DNA from: Rhodoferax sp.
Lineage (GTDB): Bacteria; Pseudomonadota; Gammaproteobacteria; Burkholderiales; Burkholderiaceae_C
DNA length: 64,000 bases
Assembly (NCBI GenBank): GCA_020048895.1
Contig: JAIFLV010000020.1
Coordinates: 1 to 64,000 of the forward strand
Reading direction: 5' to 3'
Numbering within the stretch: position 1 is the stretch's first letter; each line of letters begins with the position of its first letter. The notes under the pieces were generated by a model. The model was not told the origin of the DNA. It made no database searches and saw only the letters and a program-made list of their open reading frames with translations. Positions 1-7,830 of the stretch are shown one piece after another. A program made the position numbers and the translations under genes.

Positions 1-671
1 CGGTCCTCCAGCTCGGTGGACAAGGGCATGGCCCAGAGGTCGCCGTGGCGGGTGTGAAAGCGGTAGGGCAATTCGTCGTTGACCCAGTCGCAGAAATAGT
101 CGATGCCATTGGCCTTGAGCAACTCGGGCGTGTGTTCGCTCTCGAGTTTGCCGGGGCTCAGCCACCCGCGCACTTGCTGCCCTGAGAGCTCGCGCAGGCG
201 TTGCAGCGAGCGCTGTACCAGATCAGCCTCATCGGCCTCCGACAAGCCGCCGGCATGCGGCGTGTCCATGCTCCAGGAGTGGCCCAGAATCTCGTTGCCA
301 CGCTCTTTCACTGCGCCCAGCAGGTAGGGGTAGCGCTCGGCCAGCCGCGCATTGATGGCAAAAGTGGGTTGGATGCCGTACTGGTCAAACGCCTTGAAGA
401 ATCGGTAGATGCCGACCCGGTTGCCGTAGTCGCGCAGCGTGTAATGGCGCAAGTCCGGGTAGGGCATGGTCATCGAGCCCGGCAGCTTGACCGGCTTGCC
501 TGCCGGGTTCATCGGGAAGTGTTGCAGGCTGACATTCACCCACAGCGCCAGCTTCTTGCCATCGGGCCAGACCACCGGCGGGCGCTGCGTCAGCATCGAC
601 CACGCGTAGCGGTCGTGGTCCATGCCGTAGCGGCGTTTGGGGTATTCCATGCAGGCTTGATCGAGTGCCAT
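1..671 (-). CDS. Polysaccharide deacetylase-family hydrolase (PuuE-like), 3' part outside window
   Basis: This gene is missing from the ORF track because it runs off the left edge without a stop. Translating the minus strand from the ATG at 671 gives about 223 residues beginning MALDQACMEYPKRRYGMDHD. The order WPDGKKLALWVNV, LRDYGNRVGIYRF, then GHSWSMDTPHAGGLSE is that of the NodB-like deacetylase fold, in the subfamily containing PuuE-type allantoinases and cyclic-imide hydrolases. It begins 2 bp after the stop of the related upstream gene, so the two are probably co-transcribed and perhaps form one enzyme. The substrate cannot be read from sequence; hydrolysis of a C-N bond in a cyclic amide is an inference from the family and the neighbouring amidohydrolases. 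Confidence 0.85.
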   Translation of the reverse strand, partial: MALDQACMEYPKRRYGMDHDRYAWSMLTQRPPVVWPDGKKLALWVNVSLQHFPMNPAGKPVKLPGSMTMPYPDLRHYTLRDYGNRVGIYRFFKAFDQYGIQPTFAINARLAERYPYLLGAVKERGNEILGHSWSMDTPHAGGLSEADEADLVQRSLQRLRELSGQQVRGWLSPGKLESEHTPELLKANGIDYFCDWVNDELPYRFHTRHGDLWAMPLSTELED

Positions 672-673
672 GG

Positions 674-1591
674 TCATCCTTTGGGTTGATGCGCGGCGAT
701 GTCGGCAGCGCTCTGGTCGTAGCCGTTGGCGAGGTAATGTTCGGCAATTTCGCGTCCGGTGGTTACCCATACATCAGAGTGGCCGGTGATGTACTCCAGC
801 GCTTCTTCAAAGGCCTTGAGACGGTGCGGGCAACTCACCTGGTAGTTGTGCGTGGGGATGCACATTACCGTGCCCGATTCGGCACCCTCAGCGTACAGGC
901 GATCAAAGCTGTCCTTGATCATCTGGCCATAACGCCGTGGCTCGATCTTGTTGACCACATAGACGATGGTGTCATTGAGTTCCAGCGAATACGGCACGGA
1001 GACAAAACGCTGGCCGCCGCGCACCTTGACCGGGGTGGGCTGGTCGTCGTGAAACAAGTCACAGGTGTAGATGCCGCCAAGCTCGGCAAACAGATCGACC
1101 GTCACTTCACTGTGCGAGAGCGCAGGCGCCAGGTAGCCGGCCGGGCGGCGCCCGGTGTGCTGCTCGATGACTTCCATCGATTCGAGCAGTGCACTGCGCT
1201 CCTGCGCTTCGGACATGCCATAGGTGTAACGCGTGTTGTAGATACCGTGGCTGAAAAACTCCCAGTCGCGCTCCTTGCACATCGCGATGATTTCCGGGTG
1301 GTGGGTACACAGAGCGGTGGAGAGCGAAATCGAGCCGCGGATGCCGTACTTTTCGAGCAGGTTCATCTGGCGCATGTGGCCGACACGGTTGCCATAGTCG
1401 CGAATCGAGTAGCCCGGCACCGCAGGATAGGGGTGTGGCCAGGGCGTGCGCTGCGGGTTCTTGGGCGGGTCGAGTTCGTAAAACTCGATGTTGGGCGCGA
1501 CCCAGAACGCCACCCGTGCTCCGTTGGGCCAGCGGATCTTCGGGCGGTTTTGGTAGGGCCAGTAGTCGTAGTAGCCGGTGTCTTCGCGCAT
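674..1591 (-). CDS. Polysaccharide deacetylase-family hydrolase (PuuE-like)
   Basis: The 305-residue protein has the same layout as its downstream neighbour: WPNGARVAFWVAPN near the N-terminus, IRDYGNRVGHMRQM, then SHGIYNTRYTYGMSEAQE at the place of the second NodB motif, and a C-terminal CIPTHNYQVSCPHR segment. PuuE-family members hydrolyse allantoin or cyclic imides rather than polysaccharide. The two adjacent paralogues (this one and 1-671) differ in the putative metal-site motif (SHGIYN against GHSWSMD), which suggests division of labour or a heteromeric enzyme. It follows a cysteine hydrolase gene with an 18-bp gap. The ATG at 1591 has GGAGCC just upstream, and the product is expected in the cytoplasm. 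Confidence 0.85.
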   Translation of the reverse strand: MREDTGYYDYWPYQNRPKIRWPNGARVAFWVAPNIEFYELDPPKNPQRTPWPHPYPAVPGYSIRDYGNRVGHMRQMNLLEKYGIRGSISLSTALCTHHPEIIAMCKERDWEFFSHGIYNTRYTYGMSEAQERSALLESMEVIEQHTGRRPAGYLAPALSHSEVTVDLFAELGGIYTCDLFHDDQPTPVKVRGGQRFVSVPYSLELNDTIVYVVNKIEPRRYGQMIKDSFDRLYAEGAESGTVMCIPTHNYQVSCPHRLKAFEEALEYITGHSDVWVTTGREIAEHYLANGYDQSAADIAAHQPKG

Positions 1592-1609
1592 GGGTGGCTC
1601 CTTGTCAGG

Positions 1610-2284
1610 TCAAAGCGCAGCGACAGTCTTGTCCAGCCAGCCCAGCGTTTCGTTGACGTCGACCACATCGGCATATTTCAGCATCAGGTCGGTCAGGTTG
1701 GCGAAGTGGTAGCTTTCGTGCTTGTCGGCAACGCACTGCTCGGGCACGATGGTGCGGTAGCCGCGCGAGAGTGAATCCACCGCACCGGCACGCACACAGC
1801 CTGAGGTCGAGCCGCCGGTGATCACCACGGTGTCGCACTGGTGCCAAACCAGCAGCGACTGCAGGGGGGTTTCGAAAAACGGCGAAGGCATGCGCTTGCA
1901 GTAGATCAGATCGGTACCATGCTGTATTTCGCAGCGATCGTCGAGTTCGGCGCGACGCGAGCCGTGCTTGATGTTTTGCAGCGAGTCGGGTGTATTGGTG
2001 CGCGTACCCCACACGCCGGCGTCTTCGGCCGAGTCGGCATAGGCCACATGGGTCCAGACCACCGGCCAGCCCAGCTTGCGAAACCCTTGGGCAAGTGCGT
2101 TGACGTACTCAATCTGGCGCGGGTCGGTCTCATAGGCTGTCTTGAACTCGTCGGGTCGGGTGTAGGCGCGCTGAAAATCGATGTTCACCAGTACGGCTTT
2201 CTTGCCGTAGCCAAAGCGGGCCCGGTTTGGATTGGCCTTGACTTCGAGCCACAGCTCGCGCGCGGTTTTATTGGAAAGTTCCAT
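1610..2284 (-). CDS. Isochorismatase-like cysteine hydrolase
   Basis: The 224-residue protein carries the triad of the cysteine hydrolase fold: Asp36 in VNIDFQRAY, Lys130 in YCKRMPSPFF and Cys163 in GSTSGCVRAGAVDS. Family members include N-carbamoylsarcosine amidase, ureidoacrylate amidase and nicotinamidase. The GSTSGCVR form of the nucleophile loop is typical of the N-carbamoylsarcosine amidase-like branch. In this operon, beside PuuE-like hydrolases and downstream of a HyuAB pair, hydrolysis of an N-carbamoyl or other open-chain amide is plausible but inferred. The start has a good Shine-Dalgarno (AGGAGTCACG) before ATG 2284. A paralogue lies at 41264-41872. Confidence 0.88.
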   Translation of the reverse strand: MELSNKTARELWLEVKANPNRARFGYGKKAVLVNIDFQRAYTRPDEFKTAYETDPRQIEYVNALAQGFRKLGWPVVWTHVAYADSAEDAGVWGTRTNTPDSLQNIKHGSRRAELDDRCEIQHGTDLIYCKRMPSPFFETPLQSLLVWHQCDTVVITGGSTSGCVRAGAVDSLSRGYRTIVPEQCVADKHESYHFANLTDLMLKYADVVDVNETLGWLDKTVAAL

Positions 2285-2325
2285 CGTGACTCCTGTGAAT
2301 AACGGCTTGGGATTCTGGTGAATTA

Positions 2326-2380
2326 CTCAAAAATGATAGCGCCTTGCGCAGATGCTGCAAGCGCTACAGGCCAATATTGT
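2326..2380. repeat. Degenerate intergenic repeat, copy A
   Basis: The gap between the aldehyde dehydrogenase and the cysteine hydrolase contains TCAAAAATGATAGC followed by TTGCGCA and AAGCGCTACAGGCC. The same core recurs near 6395, 38305 and 60630 in this window. I recognise it as a type of interspersed repeat common in Comamonadaceae intergenic regions; this assignment is from memory. The element has no coding capacity. Confidence 0.5.
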
Positions 2381-2382
2381 TC

Positions 2383-3834
2383 TCAACTTTTCCGATTGGT
2401 CGCCGGCGCCGTTGCGCTGGCAAACCACCAGGGCGAGGCGCTGCCGTCGTTGATCAGAAAGGCCTGCTGGCGGTAGAAGCGCTGCAAACTCGGCGTGCCC
2501 ATGCGCGAGCCACCCAGCCCGGAGTACTTGAACGATTGCTTGGCGGCATCATGGACCATACTGGTGAGCGCCGCGTCGTTGATCGAAATGGCGCCCGCTT
2601 CGAGCCGCGCCGCAATGCGTTTGGCGCGTTCAATATCCCGCGAGAAAACGCAGGCCGACAACCCGAAGTCAGTGGCGTTGGCCAGGCGCACGGCCTCCTC
2701 TTCGTTGTCGAATGGCATCACGGGCAAGATGGCGGCAAAGGTCTCTTCCCGGATGATCGCCATATCGTGGTTCACGTCCACCAGCACCGTAGGCTCACAC
2801 CAGGCGCCGCCGCCGAGCCCGAGCACCTTGCCGCCCGTGATGGCGCGTGCGCCCTTGGCGTAGGCCTCTTCCAGATGGCGCTTGACCACCGGGATTTGCA
2901 CCTCGGCAATGATGGGGCCAATCTGCCCGCTGGCAATATCGGGAAAGCTGTGGCGCAATGCCGCGACCTCGGCGGACAATGCTGCGACAAATGGTTCGAA
3001 TATTGATCGGTCCACATAACAGCGCTCGATGGACATGCAGGTTTGTCCGGCATTGACCATGCTACCCCAGGCCAAGGCCCGCGCGGCGTGGGCAATGTCG
3101 GCATCGGCGCAGACGATGGCCGGGTCCTTGCCACCGAGTTCCAGATGTACCGGTACAAACACCTCGGCCGCCAGTTGTCCGACACGCCTGCCGGTGCGCA
3201 CGCTGCCGGTGAAGCAGACCACGTCGCTGTTGCGGATGAGCGCTTCGCCGGTAGGGCCGGCACCCGTCACAAAAGCCAGTACGTCGGAGAGTCCGGGTAC
3301 ACGCTCGATGGCGCGCCGCAACACCGGAACAAAGCGCGGCGTGGCCTCAGACGGTTTGATCATCACGGCGCAACCCACGGCCAGTGCCGGAATGGCGTCA
3401 ATGAGCGACAGGATCAGCGGAAAGTTCCACGGACTGATGATGCCCGCCAGCGGATAGGGCCGCTTGTGCTGCTCAATGATGACGTTGGGGGTGTTAGCGC
3501 GCCGCGGCGCCTCGTCAACCAGCAAACCCGGCGCATCACTTAGCCAGCGACGGATGGTGTTTTGCATGCCCTGCACTTCCAGCACCGATTCGATGCGCCT
3601 GCCGGTGTCGGCGGTCAGTGCTTCCACCAGGGGCTCGCTTTCTGCGGCGATGGCTTGGGCAAACTGTCCCAGCAAGTCCAACCGGTGCGCGACCGACTGC
3701 GCTGACCAGGCAGGCTGCGCTGCGCGCAGGCGCTTGGCCACTGCAGCCACGGCTTCGGCCGTGAAGATGGGCATCTGGTAATCGACCTCACCAGTGCGAG
3801 GATTGCGCGTAGGCAAGGTGCTGGCATCATTCAC
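2383..3834 (-). CDS. Aldehyde dehydrogenase family protein
   Basis: The 483-residue protein is a complete NAD(P)-dependent aldehyde dehydrogenase. Visible motifs are SPWNFP (Asn137), IKPSE (Lys160), FTGSVRTGR, LELGGKDP (Glu232) and NAGQTC with the catalytic Cys266. The sequence resembles the coniferyl-aldehyde dehydrogenase branch, which oxidises aromatic or medium-chain aldehydes to acids, but the substrate is not determined. It starts with GTG at 3834, overlapping the end of the nitrilase-like gene by 8 bp, so translation is probably coupled. It would supply a carboxylic acid to the CoA-activating enzymes encoded further upstream in the same run. Confidence 0.92.
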   Translation of the reverse strand: MNDASTLPTRNPRTGEVDYQMPIFTAEAVAAVAKRLRAAQPAWSAQSVAHRLDLLGQFAQAIAAESEPLVEALTADTGRRIESVLEVQGMQNTIRRWLSDAPGLLVDEAPRRANTPNVIIEQHKRPYPLAGIISPWNFPLILSLIDAIPALAVGCAVMIKPSEATPRFVPVLRRAIERVPGLSDVLAFVTGAGPTGEALIRNSDVVCFTGSVRTGRRVGQLAAEVFVPVHLELGGKDPAIVCADADIAHAARALAWGSMVNAGQTCMSIERCYVDRSIFEPFVAALSAEVAALRHSFPDIASGQIGPIIAEVQIPVVKRHLEEAYAKGARAITGGKVLGLGGGAWCEPTVLVDVNHDMAIIREETFAAILPVMPFDNEEEAVRLANATDFGLSACVFSRDIERAKRIAARLEAGAISINDAALTSMVHDAAKQSFKYSGLGGSRMGTPSLQRFYRQQAFLINDGSASPWWFASATAPATNRKS

Positions 3835-4927
3835 GACCGATGACTCCCCTGGCGATCAGTTGGTTGATGGTATCGCGCTGCGTGTTGGCGAACTGTGCGC
3901 GTTCGGGCACAAAGGGCTGGCCCGCGGCATTGAGCATCGTGTTGGGTGGGTGCACCGAGCCAGCATAGGTGGCTGCAAAGAGTTCCAGGCGCTGGCGCGA
4001 CAGCATATTGGCCATGCCCGGGGTGCGGCGCTGTCGGCGCAGCGCGGCGATGTCAATGCTGGCGTTGGCGACCATCGACTCACCGGTACCAGCCTCGGCC
4101 AGCACTTCACCCTTGGCATCCACAATCTTCGACAGCCCATCGGTGGAACTCTCGGGGAAGTCGACGTCGCGAATGCCCGCGGAGTTGGCCGAAACCACAT
4201 AGGCACAGTTTTCGTAAGCGCGGGCGCGCTTGGCGATGTCTTTCGGTGTCAGGCGCGGACTGCAGACCTCGCTGGACGAGTGCAGAAAAACCTCGGCGCC
4301 GCGCAGGGCTAGCGAGCGGGCAATCTCGGGGTACAGAATTTCCTCTGATGCAATGCAGGCGAGTTTGCCCAGAGGAGTGTCGGCCACCGGGAATACGCCG
4401 TCCAGGCCATAGAGTTCGAGATAGCGGTCCCACACGTCGTGCGGCGTTGGAGCAAACATCGACACCAGACGCCGGTAGCGCAGCACCACTTCACCGCTGT
4501 CGTCGATGATGAAGCTGGTCTGGAAGTACAGGCCCGGGAAATGTGCGTCCGTCTCGTAGGCATTGCCGGAGAAATACAGGCCCAGGCTTTTGCACATCGC
4601 GCGCATTTGGGCGTACTCGGGACCGTCGGGTGCGAGCGCAGCTTTCTCGGCCCACGCAGGCAAGGCGTCGCCCAGAGGGTAGCTGGTCAAGAAATACTCG
4701 GGAGCCACTACCAGTTTGAGCCCGGGGCCGATAAAGGCGCGACTGGCAACAATCTGCCGGTGCACACGGTCAATGTTGCGGCGCATCGCGGCGCGCGCGG
4801 CATCAGCATCCGGGCAGGCGTTGACGGCGTAGCACGCGGTTTGCAGCGCCAGCGCCAGATAGGGAGCCGGCACCGGGTGCACTACCTTGGCAGTGGCGGA
4901 CACCAATGGCGTGGCAACGGCACTCAT
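3827..4927 (-). CDS. Carbon-nitrogen hydrolase (nitrilase superfamily) with altered catalytic Lys
   Basis: I start this gene at ATG 4927 (MSAVATPLV), which overlaps the upstream stop as ATGA, rather than at the longer ORF start. The 366-residue product shows the nitrilase Glu in VVAPEYF (Glu77) and the Cys in LACIASEEILYPE (Cys191). In the usual YRK motif, however, the sequence reads YRRLVSM, so Arg153 replaces the catalytic Lys. Family members hydrolyse nitriles, amides or carbamoyl compounds in the cytoplasm. The replacement could mean altered chemistry or a non-catalytic protein. It sits between a conserved unknown and an aldehyde dehydrogenase with overlapping ends, so it is part of the operon. 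Confidence 0.85.
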   Translation of the reverse strand: MSAVATPLVSATAKVVHPVPAPYLALALQTACYAVNACPDADAARAAMRRNIDRVHRQIVASRAFIGPGLKLVVAPEYFLTSYPLGDALPAWAEKAALAPDGPEYAQMRAMCKSLGLYFSGNAYETDAHFPGLYFQTSFIIDDSGEVVLRYRRLVSMFAPTPHDVWDRYLELYGLDGVFPVADTPLGKLACIASEEILYPEIARSLALRGAEVFLHSSSEVCSPRLTPKDIAKRARAYENCAYVVSANSAGIRDVDFPESSTDGLSKIVDAKGEVLAEAGTGESMVANASIDIAALRRQRRTPGMANMLSRQRLELFAATYAGSVHPPNTMLNAAGQPFVPERAQFANTQRDTINQLIARGVIGRE

Positions 4928-5646
4928 GGGTGGTTGCGCACCAGTTCGACCAGTTCGTAATAGGTCTGCATGTAACCACCGACGCCGCCTTTGAGGAAGA
5001 TGTAGTCGCCATCGGCGCTGCACCAGACGTCGTAGGGTGGATGCTCCTGGGGCAACTGTCCGGCGGTGTCGACATAGCGGAAATGCAATGCATCAAACGT
5101 ACCGGCCACCACCGTGATGGTTTCGCGGCCGACGAACTCCAGCCCAAAGCCCAGACTGAACAGCATAGGCCCAGTCGCACCACGATGGTCCGGCGAGGTC
5201 AGCATCAGGTTGGGAAAGAACTGCTTGCCCGGCCCCTGGCTGAGGTCGTAAATCCGCAGGCACAGGGCGTCGCCGCAAATCGGGTGCGCACCTAGCCAAC
5301 GCACGCGTCCTGGGAGCTCAATGCGCTGGGCAATGCGACCGTCGCGCCGGTTGATGGTCTGGCAATCCGCATACTGCGGCGTGAAATGCATCAGCCCGGT
5401 GCCTTCATACTGGTCACCCACCGTGATGCGCACCGAGCAGTCCAGCGGGTACCACTGGGCATCCATGGCCATCACCACATCGCGAATGACGTTCGGCGCA
5501 TCGTCAATCTCGCAGTGGGCGTGTACCACTCGCACGCCATCGGCCTGATCGGTCAGGCTGAAATACTCACGGCCCCGTTCCTGACCCAGTCGCTCGGGCT
5601 TGGTGCTGGTGTAGCGGATGGCTCCGCGAATGGTCTTGTGTTTCAT
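4924..5646 (-). CDS. Conserved protein of unknown function
   Basis: I choose ATG 5646 (MKHKTIRGAIRYTS), 10 bp after the upstream stop, rather than the earlier start inside the upstream gene. The 240-residue protein has no signal peptide and no membrane segment. It looks like a beta-rich protein, with the recognisable stretch TVVAGTFDALHFRYVD, which faintly resembles DUF3108-type lipid- or ligand-binding proteins. I do not recognise a catalytic motif. The stop overlaps the start of the nitrilase-like gene (ATGA), so the two proteins are probably made together. A ligand-binding or non-enzymatic accessory role is a guess. Confidence 0.75.
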   Translation of the reverse strand: MKHKTIRGAIRYTSTKPERLGQERGREYFSLTDQADGVRVVHAHCEIDDAPNVIRDVVMAMDAQWYPLDCSVRITVGDQYEGTGLMHFTPQYADCQTINRRDGRIAQRIELPGRVRWLGAHPICGDALCLRIYDLSQGPGKQFFPNLMLTSPDHRGATGPMLFSLGFGLEFVGRETITVVAGTFDALHFRYVDTAGQLPQEHPPYDVWCSADGDYIFLKGGVGGYMQTYYELVELVRNHP

Positions 5647-5656
5647 GGTGAGGCTC

Positions 5657-6328
5657 TCAAAACGGTTTGGTGGCACCAAAGAAGGCTGTGGTCAAAATCA
5701 AAACCCAGTACCCGTAGGCGATGCTGCGGCCAAAGCGGATGGATTTCTCCAGTCGGGCTTCGATTTCGGTCGAGGGGCCCTGCGCCAAGGCACGGAACAT
5801 TTCGGTCCACTCGCGCATGATGAAGCGCAACTTCAGGCCGATGATCAAGGTCAAGGAGTAGGTCAGTACCTTTGCCGAATACCATTTGGCTGGCCCGAAG
5901 GGCCCATAACCCAGCAACGAAGAAACGGCACTGATCAGCAACACGGGAATCAGCACAAAGCGAATGGACTCATCGATCTTGGTCAAGCGTAAGCCGGTAT
6001 CGGTTTCCCTGAAGTAGAAAGCCGACCAACACAACCCCAGCCATCCGGCAAACAGCACCCACATTAGGGTCAACCAGCCCCCGCCCAAGGGTTGCGCACC
6101 CCAGAGAAAACCCATGTGCAGTCCCAGGGGCAACAGCATGATGATGCCGGTGCGCGCCAGGATGTCGATGCGGTAGGCCGTTTCCATGTGGCGGCGACGC
6201 TCGTCCATAGACAGCTTGCGATTGATCACGTTGTAGGAGGTCTGAAACACGCCCCACTCCCCCCCCAGCCAATAAACCATGGCAACAATGTGCAACCATC
6301 GCAGTACGTTTACTTCATGAATTTCCAT
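5657..6328 (-). CDS. Integral membrane protein, paralogue of the protein at 18690-19367
   Basis: The 223-residue protein has about five or six hydrophobic segments. Its N-terminus reads LRWLHIVAMVYWLGGEWGVF, and a second histidine lies in LGLHMGFLWG. The same pattern (LHMLFFVYWLGGDLGTF and LGIHLAYLE) occurs in the membrane protein encoded upstream of the molybdenum enzyme at 18690. Paired histidines in helices recall CopD or small b-type cytochrome-like families, so a haem- or metal-binding role in electron transfer is possible but unproved. It heads the gene group 5657-1 after a gap of 154 bp. Confidence 0.75.
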   Translation of the reverse strand: MEIHEVNVLRWLHIVAMVYWLGGEWGVFQTSYNVINRKLSMDERRRHMETAYRIDILARTGIIMLLPLGLHMGFLWGAQPLGGGWLTLMWVLFAGWLGLCWSAFYFRETDTGLRLTKIDESIRFVLIPVLLISAVSSLLGYGPFGPAKWYSAKVLTYSLTLIIGLKLRFIMREWTEMFRALAQGPSTEIEARLEKSIRFGRSIAYGYWVLILTTAFFGATKPF

Positions 6329-6392
6329 CCGCTCTTTCTCCAGTTGGGTAGAGGCAAGTCTGCAACCGCTCCATGCGGATGTTCAACTTGCT

Positions 6393-6450
6393 CCTAAAAA
6401 TGTAGCTGCTTGCGCAATGCCATCGGGCGTTAGATGGCAAAAACGCCCTG
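6393..6450. repeat. Degenerate intergenic repeat, copy B
   Basis: The sequence CCTAAAAATGTAGCTGCTTGCGCAAT followed by GGGCGTTAGATGGC matches the repeat core seen at 2326, 38303 and 60630. Part of it forms the hairpin GGGCGTT/AACGCCC. It lies in the 154-bp gap between the cupin gene and the membrane protein gene. Confidence 0.45.
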
Positions 6451-6475
6451 AAAAACCAAGGCGCAATACTGCGCC
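6451..6475 (-). terminator. Possible terminator after the cupin gene
   Basis: On the minus strand a hairpin with 6-bp arms (GGCGCA/TGCGCC, 4-nt loop) is followed by TTGGTTTTT, just beyond the cupin stop at 6483. A second GC hairpin follows. The T-tract is interrupted, so termination may be partial, leaving some read-through into the 6328-1 genes. Confidence 0.5.
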
Positions 6476-6482
6476 ACAGGCA

Positions 6483-7481
6483 TCAATGGTCGTGGTCGTG
6501 GCTATGTCCATCGCCATGGTGGTGGTGTTTCCCGCCATGGCTGTGGGCGAAGCCTTGCTTCGGGTCAGGTTCGGACACTTTGTGTGCACCGCCGACGCGC
6601 GGCATGGTGAGCTCAAAATCTTCCGGGCCATGCGGGTGGTTGTGGCCGAACTGGACAATCCATTTGTACAACTCCGGGTCGCGCTCGGCCACCCTGGCCG
6701 CTGCCCGCATCTGGTTCTCCTCGACGGTGCTCCACGGGTTGTAATGGAAATGGTTGAACAGCTTGGAATCGACCCGCCCGAGCGCAATGCAGCCGCGCTC
6801 GCTGGCAAACGCTCCGTGGTTGATGTAAGCCGGACGCCAGAAGTAGCCGCCGGTGGGGACCGTGCCGAACTGCATCATCCACGAGTCGCCCCACAGGTGG
6901 TACGACTCCTCGGCGCAATCGTGGTAAGAAATGTTGTCCTGCCAGAAATGGGGCGTCATGCAGTACAGAAACGTCAGCGCGTGGGTGCGGTCGTTGAAGT
7001 TGAGCAATTTGATCAGGCAACCGGTTGCCACGCTGGGCTTGGCCACATTGCCCATGGCCCAGGGAATATCGTTGTACGAATCGGTCTGGTGAAAACGGTC
7101 AGTGCGGCACAGGGGGTGGTTGGTGTCGGACTCCACCAGGCTGGGCTCACCGGTGTTGTACATCATCAACAACAGACAGCCATTCTCCGATGACATCTGC
7201 GGTTGTACATAACCCGCAGGGAAAAAGACATAGTGCCCCTTCCCGACCTTCTTGTTGCCAAGTTGCAATTCACCTTCCATCACCAGCAGTTCCAGCTCAG
7301 ACCAGCTGAAACCGGGCTTTTGCTGGTAGCCCGCGTCGAGCTGGACGGTCATGGTGCAAGCACCGGTATCGGTATCGAGGCTGAGCATCTTGTATTGCAT
7401 GCCGCTGCCAAACCCCTTCATGGTCATTTTCTTGAAGGGAACATCGCGGTCGCAAAACGGTTCTATATGTGGACGTGCCAT
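6483..7481 (-). CDS. Cupin-domain protein with His-rich metal-binding tail
   Basis: The 332-residue protein shows a beta-rich cupin pattern (WSELELLVMEGELQLGNKKVGKGHYVFFPAG) in its first half. A second half of similar flavour (NISYHDCAEESYHLWGDSW, GYFWRPAYINHG) suggests two cupin modules. The last 25 residues contain about ten histidines (SHGGKHHHHGDGHSHDHDH), a probable metal-handling tail. Cupins in catabolic clusters are often metal-dependent dioxygenases, isomerases or lyases, but no specific activity can be named. It is preceded by the 88-residue protein gene with a 26-bp gap, and a possible terminator follows it. Confidence 0.82.
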   Translation of the reverse strand: MARPHIEPFCDRDVPFKKMTMKGFGSGMQYKMLSLDTDTGACTMTVQLDAGYQQKPGFSWSELELLVMEGELQLGNKKVGKGHYVFFPAGYVQPQMSSENGCLLLMMYNTGEPSLVESDTNHPLCRTDRFHQTDSYNDIPWAMGNVAKPSVATGCLIKLLNFNDRTHALTFLYCMTPHFWQDNISYHDCAEESYHLWGDSWMMQFGTVPTGGYFWRPAYINHGAFASERGCIALGRVDSKLFNHFHYNPWSTVEENQMRAAARVAERDPELYKWIVQFGHNHPHGPEDFELTMPRVGGAHKVSEPDPKQGFAHSHGGKHHHHGDGHSHDHDH

Positions 7482-7507
7482 GGTGCTACTCCTGGTTATT
7501 GATTGCG

Positions 7508-7774
7508 TCAGTAAACGACCTTGTGGGGGCGATCAGGCTTCACTGGAATGTCTGCCAACTTGATTTTGGTGCGCGCGTCGCCGTCGGTGTTGAAGCCACG
7601 GGTCTGAATCCGTTCCAAAAATTCGGCATACCACTTGTCCCGCGTGGGCGTCATCTCCTCCATGGCTTGCACGATGCCCGCGTAGCGCTCTTCCTGCTCC
7701 TTGATTTCCTGCTTCAACCACTTTGTCTCGGCAGCGGTGCGCTTGTGTGGAATGAAAAGGCTTTGAAAAGACAT
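7508..7774 (-). CDS. Small conserved protein (88 aa), unknown function
   Basis: I take ATG 7774 (MSFQSLFIPHKRT) as the start because AGGAGTTACATC precedes it. The longer ORF start would lie inside the ligase gene. The product is soluble and largely helical and charged, with KWLKQEIKEQEERYAGIVQAM as a likely helix. No known motif is recognised. It lies between the acyl-CoA synthetase and the cupin gene in the same direction, so it may be an accessory subunit of the pathway. Confidence 0.7.
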   Translation of the reverse strand: MSFQSLFIPHKRTAAETKWLKQEIKEQEERYAGIVQAMEEMTPTRDKWYAEFLERIQTRGFNTDGDARTKIKLADIPVKPDRPHKVVY

Positions 7775-7830
7775 GATGTAACTCCTGTTGCGTTGAGATT
7801 TGGTTTGAACAATTCGCCGGGCTGTGGCCC

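Noticed and set aside
665-1774. Long plus-strand ORF of 369 residues
   Set aside because: It is antisense to the deacetylase-family gene and part of the cysteine hydrolase gene, which have clear motifs; the high GC content creates such shadows.
6407-6422. TGGCATTGCGCAAGCA on the minus strand as a sigma-54 promoter for the 6328 gene
   Set aside because: The -12 part (AAGCA) departs from TTGCW, no TGAAACA site is near, and the sequence lies within a degenerate repeat.
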